NCBI RefSeq assembly: GCF_011601275.1
Contig: NZ_JAAOLY010000018.1
Location: forward strand, 1 to 64,000
DNA length: 64,000 bases
Direction of reading: 5' to 3'
Source of the DNA: Janthinobacterium lividum
GTDB lineage: Bacteria; Pseudomonadota; Gammaproteobacteria; Burkholderiales; Burkholderiaceae_D
Part shown: piece after piece, positions 43,563 through 51,919 of the stretch
Numbering within the stretch: position 1 is the first letter of the stretch
Layout of the letters: the number at the start of each line of letters is the position of its first letter
Position numbers and translations under genes: made by a program
Notes under the pieces: model-generated
The model's input: only the letters and a program-made list of their open reading frames with translations
Database searches by the model: none
What the model was told of the DNA's origin: nothing

Positions 43563-46190
43563 TCAGTGCTCCTGCTCCGCGTCAAGCGCAGCAAGATCGA
43601 ACAGCGTAGGCATGCTAATCTCGCGCTCCATCGCCCGGCAGTAATGCACCTGGTCGGTGAAATAGGCCGGGTTCAGCTCGCTGCCGCGGCCTTGGCGGCC
43701 CAGCTTCATGGCGCGCACGGGCACGGTGCCCAGGCCACAGAACGGGTCGTAGATCACGTCGCCTGGGTTGCTGTAGCGGCCAATCAAGCGATCCACGATG
43801 TCGATCTGGAACGGGCAAACGTGCTTTTCCACCGCGCGCGCCGACTGCTCGCCGTTCAAGGTGCGCATGCGCACGATGTCGTGCCACACGGCCGGATCAG
43901 CGCTGCCCGGCGCCAGGCTGAGGTAATCCGCAGGCAATGCCTTGTTGGCCAGCAGCGCCTCGCCCACCTCGACGTGATATTCGTAGTTATAGACGTTCTC
44001 CAGTGACATGCTGGTGAACAGCTTCGCCAGCTTGCCCGGGCCGAAGCTGGCCAGCTCGGCCGCACCCAGCAAACGGTCGCCACTGGAGCGCCAGAACGCA
44101 TGCGCATCGACCTGCCAACGCGCCACGCTGTAACCAGTACCAGGAATGGGCGCGGCCTTGCGATCAAACGGGATCCGGTCGCCGGCATCGTCCAGACACA
44201 GTGGCTTGGCCTTGGTGACTGGCGTGTCAGCGTAGCCGCGCGAGCGGTCCGTCTGCGGCTTGTGGAACAGCAGGATGTACTCCGGCGAGCCGACACCCAT
44301 CTTGGTACCGTCCTTGCACACTTCGGAATAGCCCAGGCGATAGGTCTGGTTGTTCTCGCGCACGACGTCGGTCACTACGGTGATCATGCCCATATAGTCG
44401 AAGCCGTGTTTGATGCCATGGAACAGCGCCTCGGCGTGGAACGGGCTCACGGTCGGCACGCCGGCGCCGGTCACGTTGCCAAAATTGATGCGGTCCTTGA
44501 CGTGGCAGGCGTAGATGCGGCCCGGCTGCAGGATTCGCAGCAACTCAGGTGTCAGGAAGTCCATCTGCGCCCAGAAGTGATCGTTGTCCTGGGTGTGGCC
44601 AAAATCGTTATAGCTCGGCGTGTATTCGTAATGGTTGGCGAACGGGACGCTGGTGATGATCATGCCGACTGAGTTGTCCGGCTGTTGCATCGCTTCGAGC
44701 ACGCAGTCGTTATTGGCCACCGAGAAGCGCTCGCCAGCCACCACGGCGCGTTCGACGCCAATGGTGCGCGCCAGAGAATCCTGCATCGACAGCTGGTCCA
44801 GGCCATAGGCACGGATGATCTGGCCCATCTTGGCCTGCATTTCGTCGTGGCGGCGCCATTTCTCCATCAAGTCGGCCAGCACCTTGCGCTCGACCTCAGT
44901 GTGGATGATGTCGATGCGCACCGCGTGCTGCTGCTGGAAGCGCTGGACGCGGTGGATAGCCTGAATAAAATCATTGAACTTGAACCCGATGCCCGCGAAA
45001 ATCTCCCGATGGCAATGCACCTGGAAGTTGCAGCCGCTGCCGGCGATGATCGGCTTGGTCGACAGATCCTTGATCTTGCCGTCGCTGAAATCGGCGATGC
45101 GCTGCTCGCGCTGGTCCAGGTCCTGCGTGCCCCACACGCTGACAACGCCGGGCACGGCCGCCTGGATGGCGTGGCGCTCGTCCTCCAAGTCGTGCCAGAT
45201 CAGGAAATGATCATCAGGATCCGCAGCCATGATCTCGGCCACCTTGGACACGCGCGCGTCCATGCTGTCTCGCTTCTCTCCGGCGGCGGCCGACAGGCCC
45301 ATGGCCACGTTCGGGATCAGCAGGCCCTGGCCGTTCTTCTCGGCGCCGGCCGTGTCGTAGTTGCTCGGCACCTCGTGGAAGCGCACATCGAGCGCCGGCA
45401 GGTCGTAGCCTTCGTCGGAATGTCCCAAGTCGCTCGGGCGCTGGATGAAGACGGCCCAGCTGGCCACCCAAAGCCAGAATTCCTGTTCCTTATGCGGGTA
45501 CATCGTCAGGTTGCCGGCCTTCTCGCTGTCGCGCTGGAAGAAACGCGTCAGGGCCTGGCCGGTGTCCATCACGCCCAGGAAGCCCGCATAGTGGATTAGT
45601 TCCTTGAAGCGGTTCGGCGACGGCGTGGCCGTGTAGACGAATTTGAACTCGACTTGCTCGAACAACGGCAGAAACTCTTGATAGGTCTTGCTGCCGTAGC
45701 TGCGCAGCACGCTGGCCTCGTCCAAGCCGACGGCGCGGAACTTGCGCACGTCGATCTTGCCCTCGCGCACCGATTCGTAATTCGTCAGGTAGACGACGTC
45801 CTGGCCGTCGATCTCGGCGTCCGTACGGATGAACCGCACTTGCACTTCGTACTCGCCGGTAAAGCGCTTCGCGGCCTCGCGGATGAACTCCTGGCGCACG
45901 CCCAGCGGCAGCACGATCAGGCGCAGGCCAGGCCGGTGGATACCGATCTGGCGCATCACCTCCAGGTTGGTGCTGGTCTTGTGCAGGCCGAACGAGGCGA
46001 AGATGGCGCGCTGGCCGCCAGCCAATGCCCAGCGCACGATGTCACGGGTGTGCGGCTTGAGGCCGGGGTGGATATCGGCCAGCGGCACGTCGAAGCCCTT
46101 GCGCTGGGCCAGCTTGATCTTGGCGCGCAGGAATTCGCTGTATGCGGCTTCTTTCAGGTGTTTTTGTTCTTGCGGGCTAAAGGCGCTCAT
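43563..46190 (-). CDS. SF2 helicase-like/DNA methyltransferase fusion
   Basis: The 875-aa protein joins two enzymes. Residues about 45-470 are an SF2 (SNF2/DEAD-like) ATPase: ASFGLHKTSTNLE is a changed Walker A (Lys71), GLDEAS (157-160) is motif II and TATP (187-190) is motif III. IQAIHRVQRFQQ (about 409-420) is motif VI. Residues about 480-870 are a beta-class amino-MTase. Motif IV, normally (D/T/S)PPY, reads TSVPF (513-517), and the AdoMet loop is DPFCGLGT (815-822) followed by GSELNPAYF. The SVPF change removes the second proline and Tyr, so base specificity or activity is uncertain. No nuclease domain is present. Overlaps of 4 nt with DUF1364. A self-modification or anti-restriction role is plausible. 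Confidence 0.85.
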   Translation of the reverse strand: MSAFSPQEQKHLKEAAYSEFLRAKIKLAQRKGFDVPLADIHPGLKPHTRDIVRWALAGGQRAIFASFGLHKTSTNLEVMRQIGIHRPGLRLIVLPLGVRQEFIREAAKRFTGEYEVQVRFIRTDAEIDGQDVVYLTNYESVREGKIDVRKFRAVGLDEASVLRSYGSKTYQEFLPLFEQVEFKFVYTATPSPNRFKELIHYAGFLGVMDTGQALTRFFQRDSEKAGNLTMYPHKEQEFWLWVASWAVFIQRPSDLGHSDEGYDLPALDVRFHEVPSNYDTAGAEKNGQGLLIPNVAMGLSAAAGEKRDSMDARVSKVAEIMAADPDDHFLIWHDLEDERHAIQAAVPGVVSVWGTQDLDQREQRIADFSDGKIKDLSTKPIIAGSGCNFQVHCHREIFAGIGFKFNDFIQAIHRVQRFQQQHAVRIDIIHTEVERKVLADLMEKWRRHDEMQAKMGQIIRAYGLDQLSMQDSLARTIGVERAVVAGERFSVANNDCVLEAMQQPDNSVGMIITSVPFANHYEYTPSYNDFGHTQDNDHFWAQMDFLTPELLRILQPGRIYACHVKDRINFGNVTGAGVPTVSPFHAEALFHGIKHGFDYMGMITVVTDVVRENNQTYRLGYSEVCKDGTKMGVGSPEYILLFHKPQTDRSRGYADTPVTKAKPLCLDDAGDRIPFDRKAAPIPGTGYSVARWQVDAHAFWRSSGDRLLGAAELASFGPGKLAKLFTSMSLENVYNYEYHVEVGEALLANKALPADYLSLAPGSADPAVWHDIVRMRTLNGEQSARAVEKHVCPFQIDIVDRLIGRYSNPGDVIYDPFCGLGTVPVRAMKLGRQGRGSELNPAYFTDQVHYCRAMEREISMPTLFDLAALDAEQEH

Positions 46191-46723
46191 GGGTGTTCCA
46201 ATGTGGGTTGAATGGCGACTGGGGCTGCATCGAGCAGGCCCATCGACCGTAAGATTTCGTGTGTGCGGCCAACGGCAGCCCGAAAGGCGGCCTCCAGGCC
46301 GGCCAGCGACAGATCAGCCGGGCGCTGGCGTCGGCCGTCGAGCACGTCGTGGCAGGCGCTGCAGCCGAACGCGGCGGCCGTGTCTGGCGCCTTCATGCCC
46401 ATGCCCTTCCCGTCCGCCAGAAAATTGCTATGGCAGAGCACGGTGGTTTCGGGGTCGAAATTGCAGACGTCCAGGCGCAGCGTGCAGTCCTGGCTGCGCG
46501 CGGCGCGCCGGATGGGCGTCGAGCGCGGGCCTTTGGTCTTCAAGCCGGCCTTGCGCTTCGGTGATGTGCGCTGGTGCGACTGCACGGAGAGCATGCCGGT
46601 GCTGAGCATGGGCGAGGTGCGCTTGAACCTTGATACTTCCCGCGCCTCAACGCGCTCGCTGCGGGCGAAGGCGGTGCGCTTCATCGGCGTGGTGCCGGAC
46701 TTCATGGGTGAGCGGCGCATCAT
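46187..46723 (-). CDS. DUF1364 protein, HNH-like nuclease fold
   Basis: The 178-aa protein has a basic, disordered first 70 residues (RKAGLKTKGPRSTPIRRAAR). The DUF1364 core follows: SQDCTLRLDVCNFDPETTVL, then CHSNFLADGKGMGMKAPD and AAFGCSACHDVLDGR. The Cys and His residues (C-x9-C, CH, C-x2-CH) fit a zinc-bound HNH-type fold. DUF1364 proteins occur in early or recombination regions of lambdoid phages (near rap and nin-type genes). ATGA overlap couples it to the helicase-MTase. Confidence 0.85.
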   Translation of the reverse strand: MMRRSPMKSGTTPMKRTAFARSERVEAREVSRFKRTSPMLSTGMLSVQSHQRTSPKRKAGLKTKGPRSTPIRRAARSQDCTLRLDVCNFDPETTVLCHSNFLADGKGMGMKAPDTAAAFGCSACHDVLDGRRQRPADLSLAGLEAAFRAAVGRTHEILRSMGLLDAAPVAIQPTLEHP

Positions 46724-46755
46724 GATACGATCACCATTCCTTCAAGAGGATGAAT

Positions 46756-47265
46756 ATGGCGATACAGATCAGCGGTGGAAAAAAATTCGGATTTGACCAT
46801 CCCTCCCAGTTTTACGACAAGCTGGAGTGGGAATATGAGCAAGTCATGAAAGCCGGTTTTGCTACTGGGAGGGAAATATCCTTCCATTTCATGAATTTTG
46901 TGATTACTGCCTGGCATCTGGCCGACTGGACTTACCCTCATTTGCCTGAGAAGTTCTTTTTGAAGTTCAAAGATAGGCCCACAAAGTCCGATTTTGCTCG
47001 ATGGACAAAGAGCCAGTGTCGCGCGCTGGCTGCTTGCCATATGATTGCCAACGCAAGTAAGCATTTCGACATGAGCAAGGACAATGAGCCAAAAATTCAG
47101 ATTTTGGCGATGCCGGGATGGGATGAGGTACATAACACGACACCGATGCGTCATATGATCGCGATCACTATTGATGGAAGAATTTACGGACTGGACGCTT
47201 TCGCCCGAGAAGTAATTTCTTTTTGGCAAATCTTTCTTGACTCGCATGGTCTTTTTAAAGATTGA
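46756..47265 (+). CDS. Unknown protein, plus-strand moron in the early operon
   Basis: I start at ATG 46756 (MAIQISGGKKFGFDHPSQFY), as AAGAGGA lies 5 nt before it; an ATG six nt earlier overlaps that site. The 169-aa protein has REISFHFMNFVITAWHLADW and QCRALAACHMIANASKHFDM, which read as paired helices with conserved His and Trp; I have seen this kind of protein in phage and island contexts without a function. It opposes the early operon between DndC-like and DUF1364 genes and has lower GC, so it is a lysogen-expressed accessory gene. Possible role in phage exclusion. Confidence 0.66.
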   Translation: MAIQISGGKKFGFDHPSQFYDKLEWEYEQVMKAGFATGREISFHFMNFVITAWHLADWTYPHLPEKFFLKFKDRPTKSDFARWTKSQCRALAACHMIANASKHFDMSKDNEPKIQILAMPGWDEVHNTTPMRHMIAITIDGRIYGLDAFAREVISFWQIFLDSHGLFKD

Positions 47266-47282
47266 GTAATGGCGATAGTTGC

Positions 47283-48512
47283 TCATACATCACTCTCAGC
47301 AAACAGACGCGGCTGCACGGCGCCGTTCGCGTAGACCGTATCCATGATCGTGGTAGCCAGCGGCTCGTCACCCTCCCAGCCCTGCGGCCAAGTCTCGACG
47401 CGGATCAGCTCCCGGATGCGCACCTCTTCCTCAGCATTAATCAGATCGATCTCCGGCCGGCCTGTGGCACGCGCCGTCGCGTTGACAGCGCCCTGAATGC
47501 CCAGGATGCGCTCCAGGCCCATCAAGCGCGCTTCCAGCGTGAGCGGCCCCATTCGCTGCGGGTTCTTTGCCACACTGCCATCCTTCAATATCTCGCGCCC
47601 AGCCTTGCGCAGGCGGTGCTGTGGCTCACGCAATTCGCGCCATAACGGCTTGATGCCCTTGAGCGGCGCCAGGTAAGCCCAATGCGGGTTCAGCAGGATC
47701 GTATCGAGCGCTTTATCTTCGGCGGCCAGCGGGCAGCCGATGCAGCCCGTCCGGGCGTTGACCTCTTCCGCCTCGTCACCGCCGTAGGCGGCGGCAATCG
47801 TTGCCGTGCTCCAGTCGCCGAATTCCACCGTCGGCGCCCAATGACGCAGCCATTCCCATACGTGGCAGACGCGCCAGTGCAGCAGCGGCGCCAGCGTGGC
47901 CAAGCGGCCGCGCAGGCCTTTGGCGTTCGGCAGCACCTGCTGATACCAACCCTGGCCGCACTCGGCGCCGTCCTTGCTGCAGCTCATTTCGATGCGGCGA
48001 TCGCGGATCGCGCTTTCACCCTGGCGCACGCCGGTGATCATCAGGATCTGGCCGTCGATTTGGTCCAGGCGGTCGCGCAAAGCCTGCTCCATCGGGTCGA
48101 TCTTGATCTGGCGCGTGCACCAGCGCAGCGTGTTGTTGTTCGGCGGCGGCACGCCGCGGCCAAGGATGTAGACCATAAAGCGCTTATCCATCGGTGCTGT
48201 GACGACCTCGCAGCGGATGCCGCGCTCGGCCAGCTCGTCCATGATGTGCTGGGCGGCGATGGCAAGCGGCGGCAGCTCCTGGCGGGTGTCGGCATAGAAC
48301 ACCGTCAAGCTCTTGGGGCGCTTGATCTTGCCGGTGTCGAGCAGGTAGATGATCAGCGTCAGCGTGGCGCTGGAGTCTTTGCCGCCGGACCAGGCAATAC
48401 CCCAGTGTTCGTGCGTCTCGCCGTAGGCCAGCAGCGATTGGATGGTCAGATCGATCGAATCGGTCATTTGCAGGCGCTGGGCGCCGGCCGAGAAGATATC
48501 GGATTGGTTCAT
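47283..48512 (-). CDS. DndC/PAPS-reductase-like sulfurtransferase family protein
   Basis: I take ATG 48512 (MNQSDIFSAGAQRL; GGAG 9 nt upstream) over a TTG six nt before; 409 aa. The ATP-pyrophosphatase loop SGGKDSS is at 42-48. Cysteines at 132 (LRWCTRQIK), 178 and 185 (MSCSKDGAECGQGW), and 257 and 260 (TGCIGCPL) could bind the iron-sulfur cluster found in DndC. In DndC this fold supplies sulfur for DNA phosphorothioation; PAPS reductases reduce sulfate. No dndA, B, D or E is nearby, so the phage protein probably has another job, such as base modification or blocking host systems. Confidence 0.85.
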   Translation of the reverse strand: MNQSDIFSAGAQRLQMTDSIDLTIQSLLAYGETHEHWGIAWSGGKDSSATLTLIIYLLDTGKIKRPKSLTVFYADTRQELPPLAIAAQHIMDELAERGIRCEVVTAPMDKRFMVYILGRGVPPPNNNTLRWCTRQIKIDPMEQALRDRLDQIDGQILMITGVRQGESAIRDRRIEMSCSKDGAECGQGWYQQVLPNAKGLRGRLATLAPLLHWRVCHVWEWLRHWAPTVEFGDWSTATIAAAYGGDEAEEVNARTGCIGCPLAAEDKALDTILLNPHWAYLAPLKGIKPLWRELREPQHRLRKAGREILKDGSVAKNPQRMGPLTLEARLMGLERILGIQGAVNATARATGRPEIDLINAEEEVRIRELIRVETWPQGWEGDEPLATTIMDTVYANGAVQPRLFAESDV

Positions 48513-48514
48513 CG

Positions 48515-48940
48515 TCAATGCTCCATCGCGCGCTTGATGCCAGCGCCATTGAGGCCGGCGGCCTTGCAGCCCAAGCGGGTCGCATGGAAGTAGGTCATTT
48601 CATTAACGGCATGGCCAGCCGTGACCAGGCCGGCGACCATCAGGCGCTGCATGGCCTCGTGCTGCTGGCCGCTGCCGGCGGCAAAGTAATTGCGCCAGCC
48701 CCACTTGGATTTCGGATATTGCTGCACGGCACCCAGCATGTGCTGGAGCTTTGCCATGTCACCGGGCATGATCGCGTCGCGGACGGCCGCCAGCGCGCAG
48801 GCGGCACATTTGCCGTGCTGGATCAGTTGCTTGGAGGTTGTACACTTGCCGCAGGCGCAGGCCTTGCGCGCCAGCGAATAGTCAGGAGTGACTTGGTTTG
48901 CCATATGATGGCGTGTGATTCGGATACGGCTATTGATCAT
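48515..48940 (-). CDS. Zinc-ribbon protein upstream of the DndC-like gene
   Basis: From ATG 48940, chosen since GGGAG lies 6 nt upstream (the inner ATG at 48904 has none); 141 aa. The segment CACGKCTTSKQLIQHGKCAA has paired CxC/CxxC cysteines, giving a possible zinc ribbon. The C-terminal half is helical (KWGWRNYFAAGSGQQHEAMQ, LVTAGHAVNEMTYFHATRLG) and resembles small phage proteins that pair with PAPS-reductase genes. Its end lies only a few nt before the DndC-like start, so they are likely partners. Confidence 0.66.
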   Translation of the reverse strand: MINSRIRITRHHMANQVTPDYSLARKACACGKCTTSKQLIQHGKCAACALAAVRDAIMPGDMAKLQHMLGAVQQYPKSKWGWRNYFAAGSGQQHEAMQRLMVAGLVTAGHAVNEMTYFHATRLGCKAAGLNGAGIKRAMEH

Positions 48941-48970
48941 TCTAAACTCCCTTGATCAAATATGGCTAAT

Positions 48971-48999
48971 TTGACAATTTTGTTGTTTTGGTTTACATT
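48971..48999 (+). promoter_or_regulatory. Sigma70 promoter of the small plus-strand gene
   Basis: TTGACA (48971-48976), a 17-bp spacer and TACATT (48994-48999) form a strong -35/-10 pair, 28 bp ahead of the ATG at 49027. The region is AT-rich compared with the operon around it. Confidence 0.72.
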
Positions 49000-49026
49000 C
49001 CGTGAACTACCAATAAGGAGCGAAGC

Positions 49027-49218
49027 ATGGAAAAAGAGCTGGGAACGATAATCATGATAGGTAATCAGTTTTTCAAATTTAAGACCCGAGCCAGGCACGA
49101 CGAGGCCGCCGAATGGCTGAAGGCCAACGGCTTCGGCAATACTTCTGATTTCTTCGCTATATTTACTGATGCTGAGCCGATCCCCGGCCCCGCCGGAGGT
49201 TCCGCTTTCGCCGGATAG
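49027..49218 (+). CDS. Small plus-strand gene embedded in the leftward early operon
   Basis: The 63-aa product MEKELGTIIMIGNQFFKFKT has AAGGAG 7 nt before its ATG and the promoter at 48971-48999. The minus strand also holds an open frame of similar span (48937-49227), but without a ribosome-binding site, so I prefer this one. The first half is beta-like with a helix (ARHDEAAEWLKANGFG); the end is Pro/Gly-rich. It may encode a lysogen-expressed anti-host or immunity peptide; no family is recognised. Confidence 0.62.
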   Translation: MEKELGTIIMIGNQFFKFKTRARHDEAAEWLKANGFGNTSDFFAIFTDAEPIPGPAGGSAFAG

Positions 49219-49223
49219 ACTAC

Positions 49224-51494
49224 TCATGCCGCCCTCGCAATCTCGCGCTCATGCGTGAAGTTGGCGCGAATCAGCGCCTCGGACAGCGGCGGGCAGACTG
49301 AATTGCCGCACATGCGCACCTGGGCGGATTTCGTCAGCGGCACGCGCGGCAGGGCCAGCGGGTCGCTGGTGGTCTGCTGGCCGTCGACGAACAGCAGCGC
49401 CGGGTCGGGGATTTCGTCGATGATGTAGCCGGCCGGGAAGCCCTGCGCGCGGTACAGTTCGTGTGGCGCGAGCATGCGCAAGCCAATATCCACGATCTGG
49501 TAGTCCTGCCCCTGGATCGTGACAAGGCCGAAACGGTCGCGGCTGGTGACGGTGGCCAGCGGGTCGCCCAGCTGCTGCGCCTGGTCGGTACCGTAGTAGG
49601 CCAGCAGGAACGAACGCACCTCGGCGTGGTGCTGGCCGCCGGCGCTAATCGTGTGCAGCGGCTCGTCCATGCTGGTCGCCGTGCTGGTGCCGCGCAGTTT
49701 GACCAGGCTGCTGGCCACCAGTGCCGACTTGCCTCCACCACCGGCCGTAACCGTGCCCAGTGGCGCGTCGACCGCATGCCCGATGCTCTTGCCCATGTCG
49801 CGCTGTATATGCGCCGTCACCAGGCCCAGCGCATGCGGCGCGCCGGCCGGGTTGTCCTTAGGCCCGGCCGTGATCGTCGGCAGCGGCTCGCTCAATTCGC
49901 TGCCGGTCGACCCGGTGCGGAATTTCGTGATGTGCGCGGTCACCAGGCTGTGGTGGTCGCAGCTGGTCACGGTGCCAATGGGCGCGTCCAGATCCGAACC
50001 AACCACGCCCGTATAATGTTTTGCCAAGAAGGCGGTAGCGATCGCCGTATCGGCCTTGGCCGCGATAGTGGCCATCGGCTCGTCGGCGCCGCGCGGACGG
50101 CTATCACCGGCACGGCCGCCCACGCCAACCAGCGATGCCGCTACCATGCTGAAATGCCCGCCCTTGACCTGGGCGCAGATGGTGCGCAGCGGCTCGTCAG
50201 CCGGCATGACGCGTTGATTGCTGCTGTTAGCGTGCTCGTTCAGGAAGGCCGTGACCAGGGCATGCTTGCTGGCGCCGCCCACGACGGTACCCAGCGGCTT
50301 CTCGATGTCGAGCGCGCGCGGTGCCTGGCCTTCGCGCTCGCCGTAGCCGACCTGCACCAGCGTGGCAGCGGCCAGCGCCTGATTGCCGGCCGATGTGATC
50401 GTCGGCACTGGCGTGTCGGCACTGGCGCCGGCGTGGCCGGTCGTGTTGGTCATGACAAATGGCGCAAGCTCAGCCACGGCCAGCGCCTTCTCGCCGCGCT
50501 GTGCGCCGGTGATCGTGCGGAATGGCTCGTTGATCGATTCGCTGCGGTCCCCGCCCTGGTGCGTGACCGGGACGATACTCGGCACGACGACGGCGCGATG
50601 GTTTTCGGTGGTCAGCGTGCCAAACGGCTGCGCAGCGGATACGGGCTTGCCGCCGTAGATCGGCCCGCCCTGGCCAACGATGAATGGCGCAGCCGAATCA
50701 ACTACATAGCGCATGATGCCCTTGGCGATGCGGCGCATCGTGGCGTCCGCCAGTGGGCGCTTGCGCTCGAAGATCGACGGGCATGGGATCGACCAGTCAA
50801 TGCATTCGGCGGCCGTGCGGTGCGGCAGCAGCTTGCCGGCCAGCACCGCCGGCGACGTCGGCGCGCCGTGCGTGGCGTCGGGCCAGCGGATCGGCAGGCC
50901 ATCGCGGCGCGCCACTAGGAAGAAGCGCTTGCGGATGGTCGGCGTATCGTGGTCGCTGGCGCGCAGCTCGCGGTGGTCGACCGTGTAGCCGTGCGCGCGC
51001 AGCTGGCGCACGAAGCTGTCGAAGGTCTTGCCGCGCTTGGCCGGATCCGGCTTGCTCGTGCCGTCGGCGGCCACCAGCAACGGGCCCCACGTTTTGAACT
51101 CCTCGACGTTCTCGAGCATGATCACGCGTGGCTTGCACTTGGCGGCCCAGCGCAGCGTTACCCAAGCCAGGCCGCGTATGCGCTTTTCGACCGGCTTACC
51201 GCCCTTGGCCTTGGAGAAATGCTTGCAATCCGGCGACAGCCAGACCAGGCCCACAGGCTGATTGCCCGTGACTTCGATGGGATCGACGTCCCACACGCTT
51301 TCGCACAGGTGCTTGGTGTGCGGGTGGTTGATGGCGTGCATGGCCAGCGCCTCGGGATCGTGGTTGATGGCGATATCGACCGGACGGCCGAAGGCGCGCT
51401 CCAGGCCTGTACTGGTTCCGCCTCCGCCCGCAAAGTTGTCGATAATCAACTCGCTTCCAAGGTCCAGCGACATAGTGAAGTCGTCGCGCCTCAT
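49224..51494 (-). CDS. C5 cytosine methyltransferase with 11-fold repeat insert
   Basis: From ATG 51494, which overlaps the upstream stop (ATGA); 756 aa. Catalytic motifs: I FAGGGGTSTG (21-30), IV SPDCKHFS (Cys90, normally in PC) and VI LENVEEF (127-133). The C-terminal motifs IX/X are RMLAPHELYRAQGFP and CGNSVCPPLSEA. Between about 280 and 640 lie about eleven 30-45-residue repeats of the form (D/E)xPLxTIxAxxxxxxLVxaxLxxxxG, in place of a normal target-recognition domain. Multispecific phage MTases (SPR, phi3T) also carry extra TRDs here, so the repeats may recognise several sequences. The protein should modify the phage genome against host restriction. Confidence 0.9.
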   Translation of the reverse strand: MRRDDFTMSLDLGSELIIDNFAGGGGTSTGLERAFGRPVDIAINHDPEALAMHAINHPHTKHLCESVWDVDPIEVTGNQPVGLVWLSPDCKHFSKAKGGKPVEKRIRGLAWVTLRWAAKCKPRVIMLENVEEFKTWGPLLVAADGTSKPDPAKRGKTFDSFVRQLRAHGYTVDHRELRASDHDTPTIRKRFFLVARRDGLPIRWPDATHGAPTSPAVLAGKLLPHRTAAECIDWSIPCPSIFERKRPLADATMRRIAKGIMRYVVDSAAPFIVGQGGPIYGGKPVSAAQPFGTLTTENHRAVVVPSIVPVTHQGGDRSESINEPFRTITGAQRGEKALAVAELAPFVMTNTTGHAGASADTPVPTITSAGNQALAAATLVQVGYGEREGQAPRALDIEKPLGTVVGGASKHALVTAFLNEHANSSNQRVMPADEPLRTICAQVKGGHFSMVAASLVGVGGRAGDSRPRGADEPMATIAAKADTAIATAFLAKHYTGVVGSDLDAPIGTVTSCDHHSLVTAHITKFRTGSTGSELSEPLPTITAGPKDNPAGAPHALGLVTAHIQRDMGKSIGHAVDAPLGTVTAGGGGKSALVASSLVKLRGTSTATSMDEPLHTISAGGQHHAEVRSFLLAYYGTDQAQQLGDPLATVTSRDRFGLVTIQGQDYQIVDIGLRMLAPHELYRAQGFPAGYIIDEIPDPALLFVDGQQTTSDPLALPRVPLTKSAQVRMCGNSVCPPLSEALIRANFTHEREIARAA

Positions 51495-51919
51495 GAATGC
51501 ACCTCGACGGTACGCGGTGCGAAGTGAGCACAAGGCGGGCTGACCGCGATCATCAGTACAGGCGCGCCAAACAACGCCGCCACCAGCGGATCACGCATTC
51601 CCTGTCCTTGCGTCCAGGTCTTCGTACTCACCCGGCGCACGTCGAACTCGATCTCGCCACTCATTTCGGTTGGTGCATAGATCGAACTGACGTGCGTGGT
51701 GCCCGCGCTGACCAGCTCGGCAGCGCCGCAGTCGATCAGCATATTCAGGTAGCGGCGGCACGTTTCCTTGTTGTAGCCGGTATCGGCGGCCAGGTCTGGC
51801 ACGGTGGCAGCGCCCAGCTTCTTCATCGACGCGGCAACGGTGGCCAGCCGGTCGGCGGTGCTGCGCATCTGCCGCGCGACGGCAGTTGATGCCGCTTTAT
51901 CAGTTTGCAGGCCATTCAC
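51491..51919 (-). CDS. Winged-helix DNA-binding protein
   Basis: I start at GTG 51919, which overlaps the KilA-N gene stop; 142 aa. Residues 30-75 form a winged helix (VAASMKKLGAATVPDLAADT, YNKETCRRYLNMLIDCGAAE), of the ArsR/MarR-type layout. It sits between KilA-N and the C5 MTase, all overlapping, and may tune early transcription. No ligand site is seen. Confidence 0.72.
   Translation of the reverse strand: MNGLQTDKAASTAVARQMRSTADRLATVAASMKKLGAATVPDLAADTGYNKETCRRYLNMLIDCGAAELVSAGTTHVSSIYAPTEMSGEIEFDVRRVSTKTWTQGQGMRDPLVAALFGAPVLMIAVSPPCAHFAPRTVEVHS

Noticed and set aside
46720-47286. Long minus-strand open frame opposite the 46756-47265 gene
   Set aside because: It lacks a good ribosome-binding site and overlaps a plus-strand gene that has one and reads like a folded protein.
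48937-49227. Minus-strand frame opposite the 63-aa gene
   Set aside because: No ribosome-binding site; the plus-strand gene has an SD and a sigma70 promoter.
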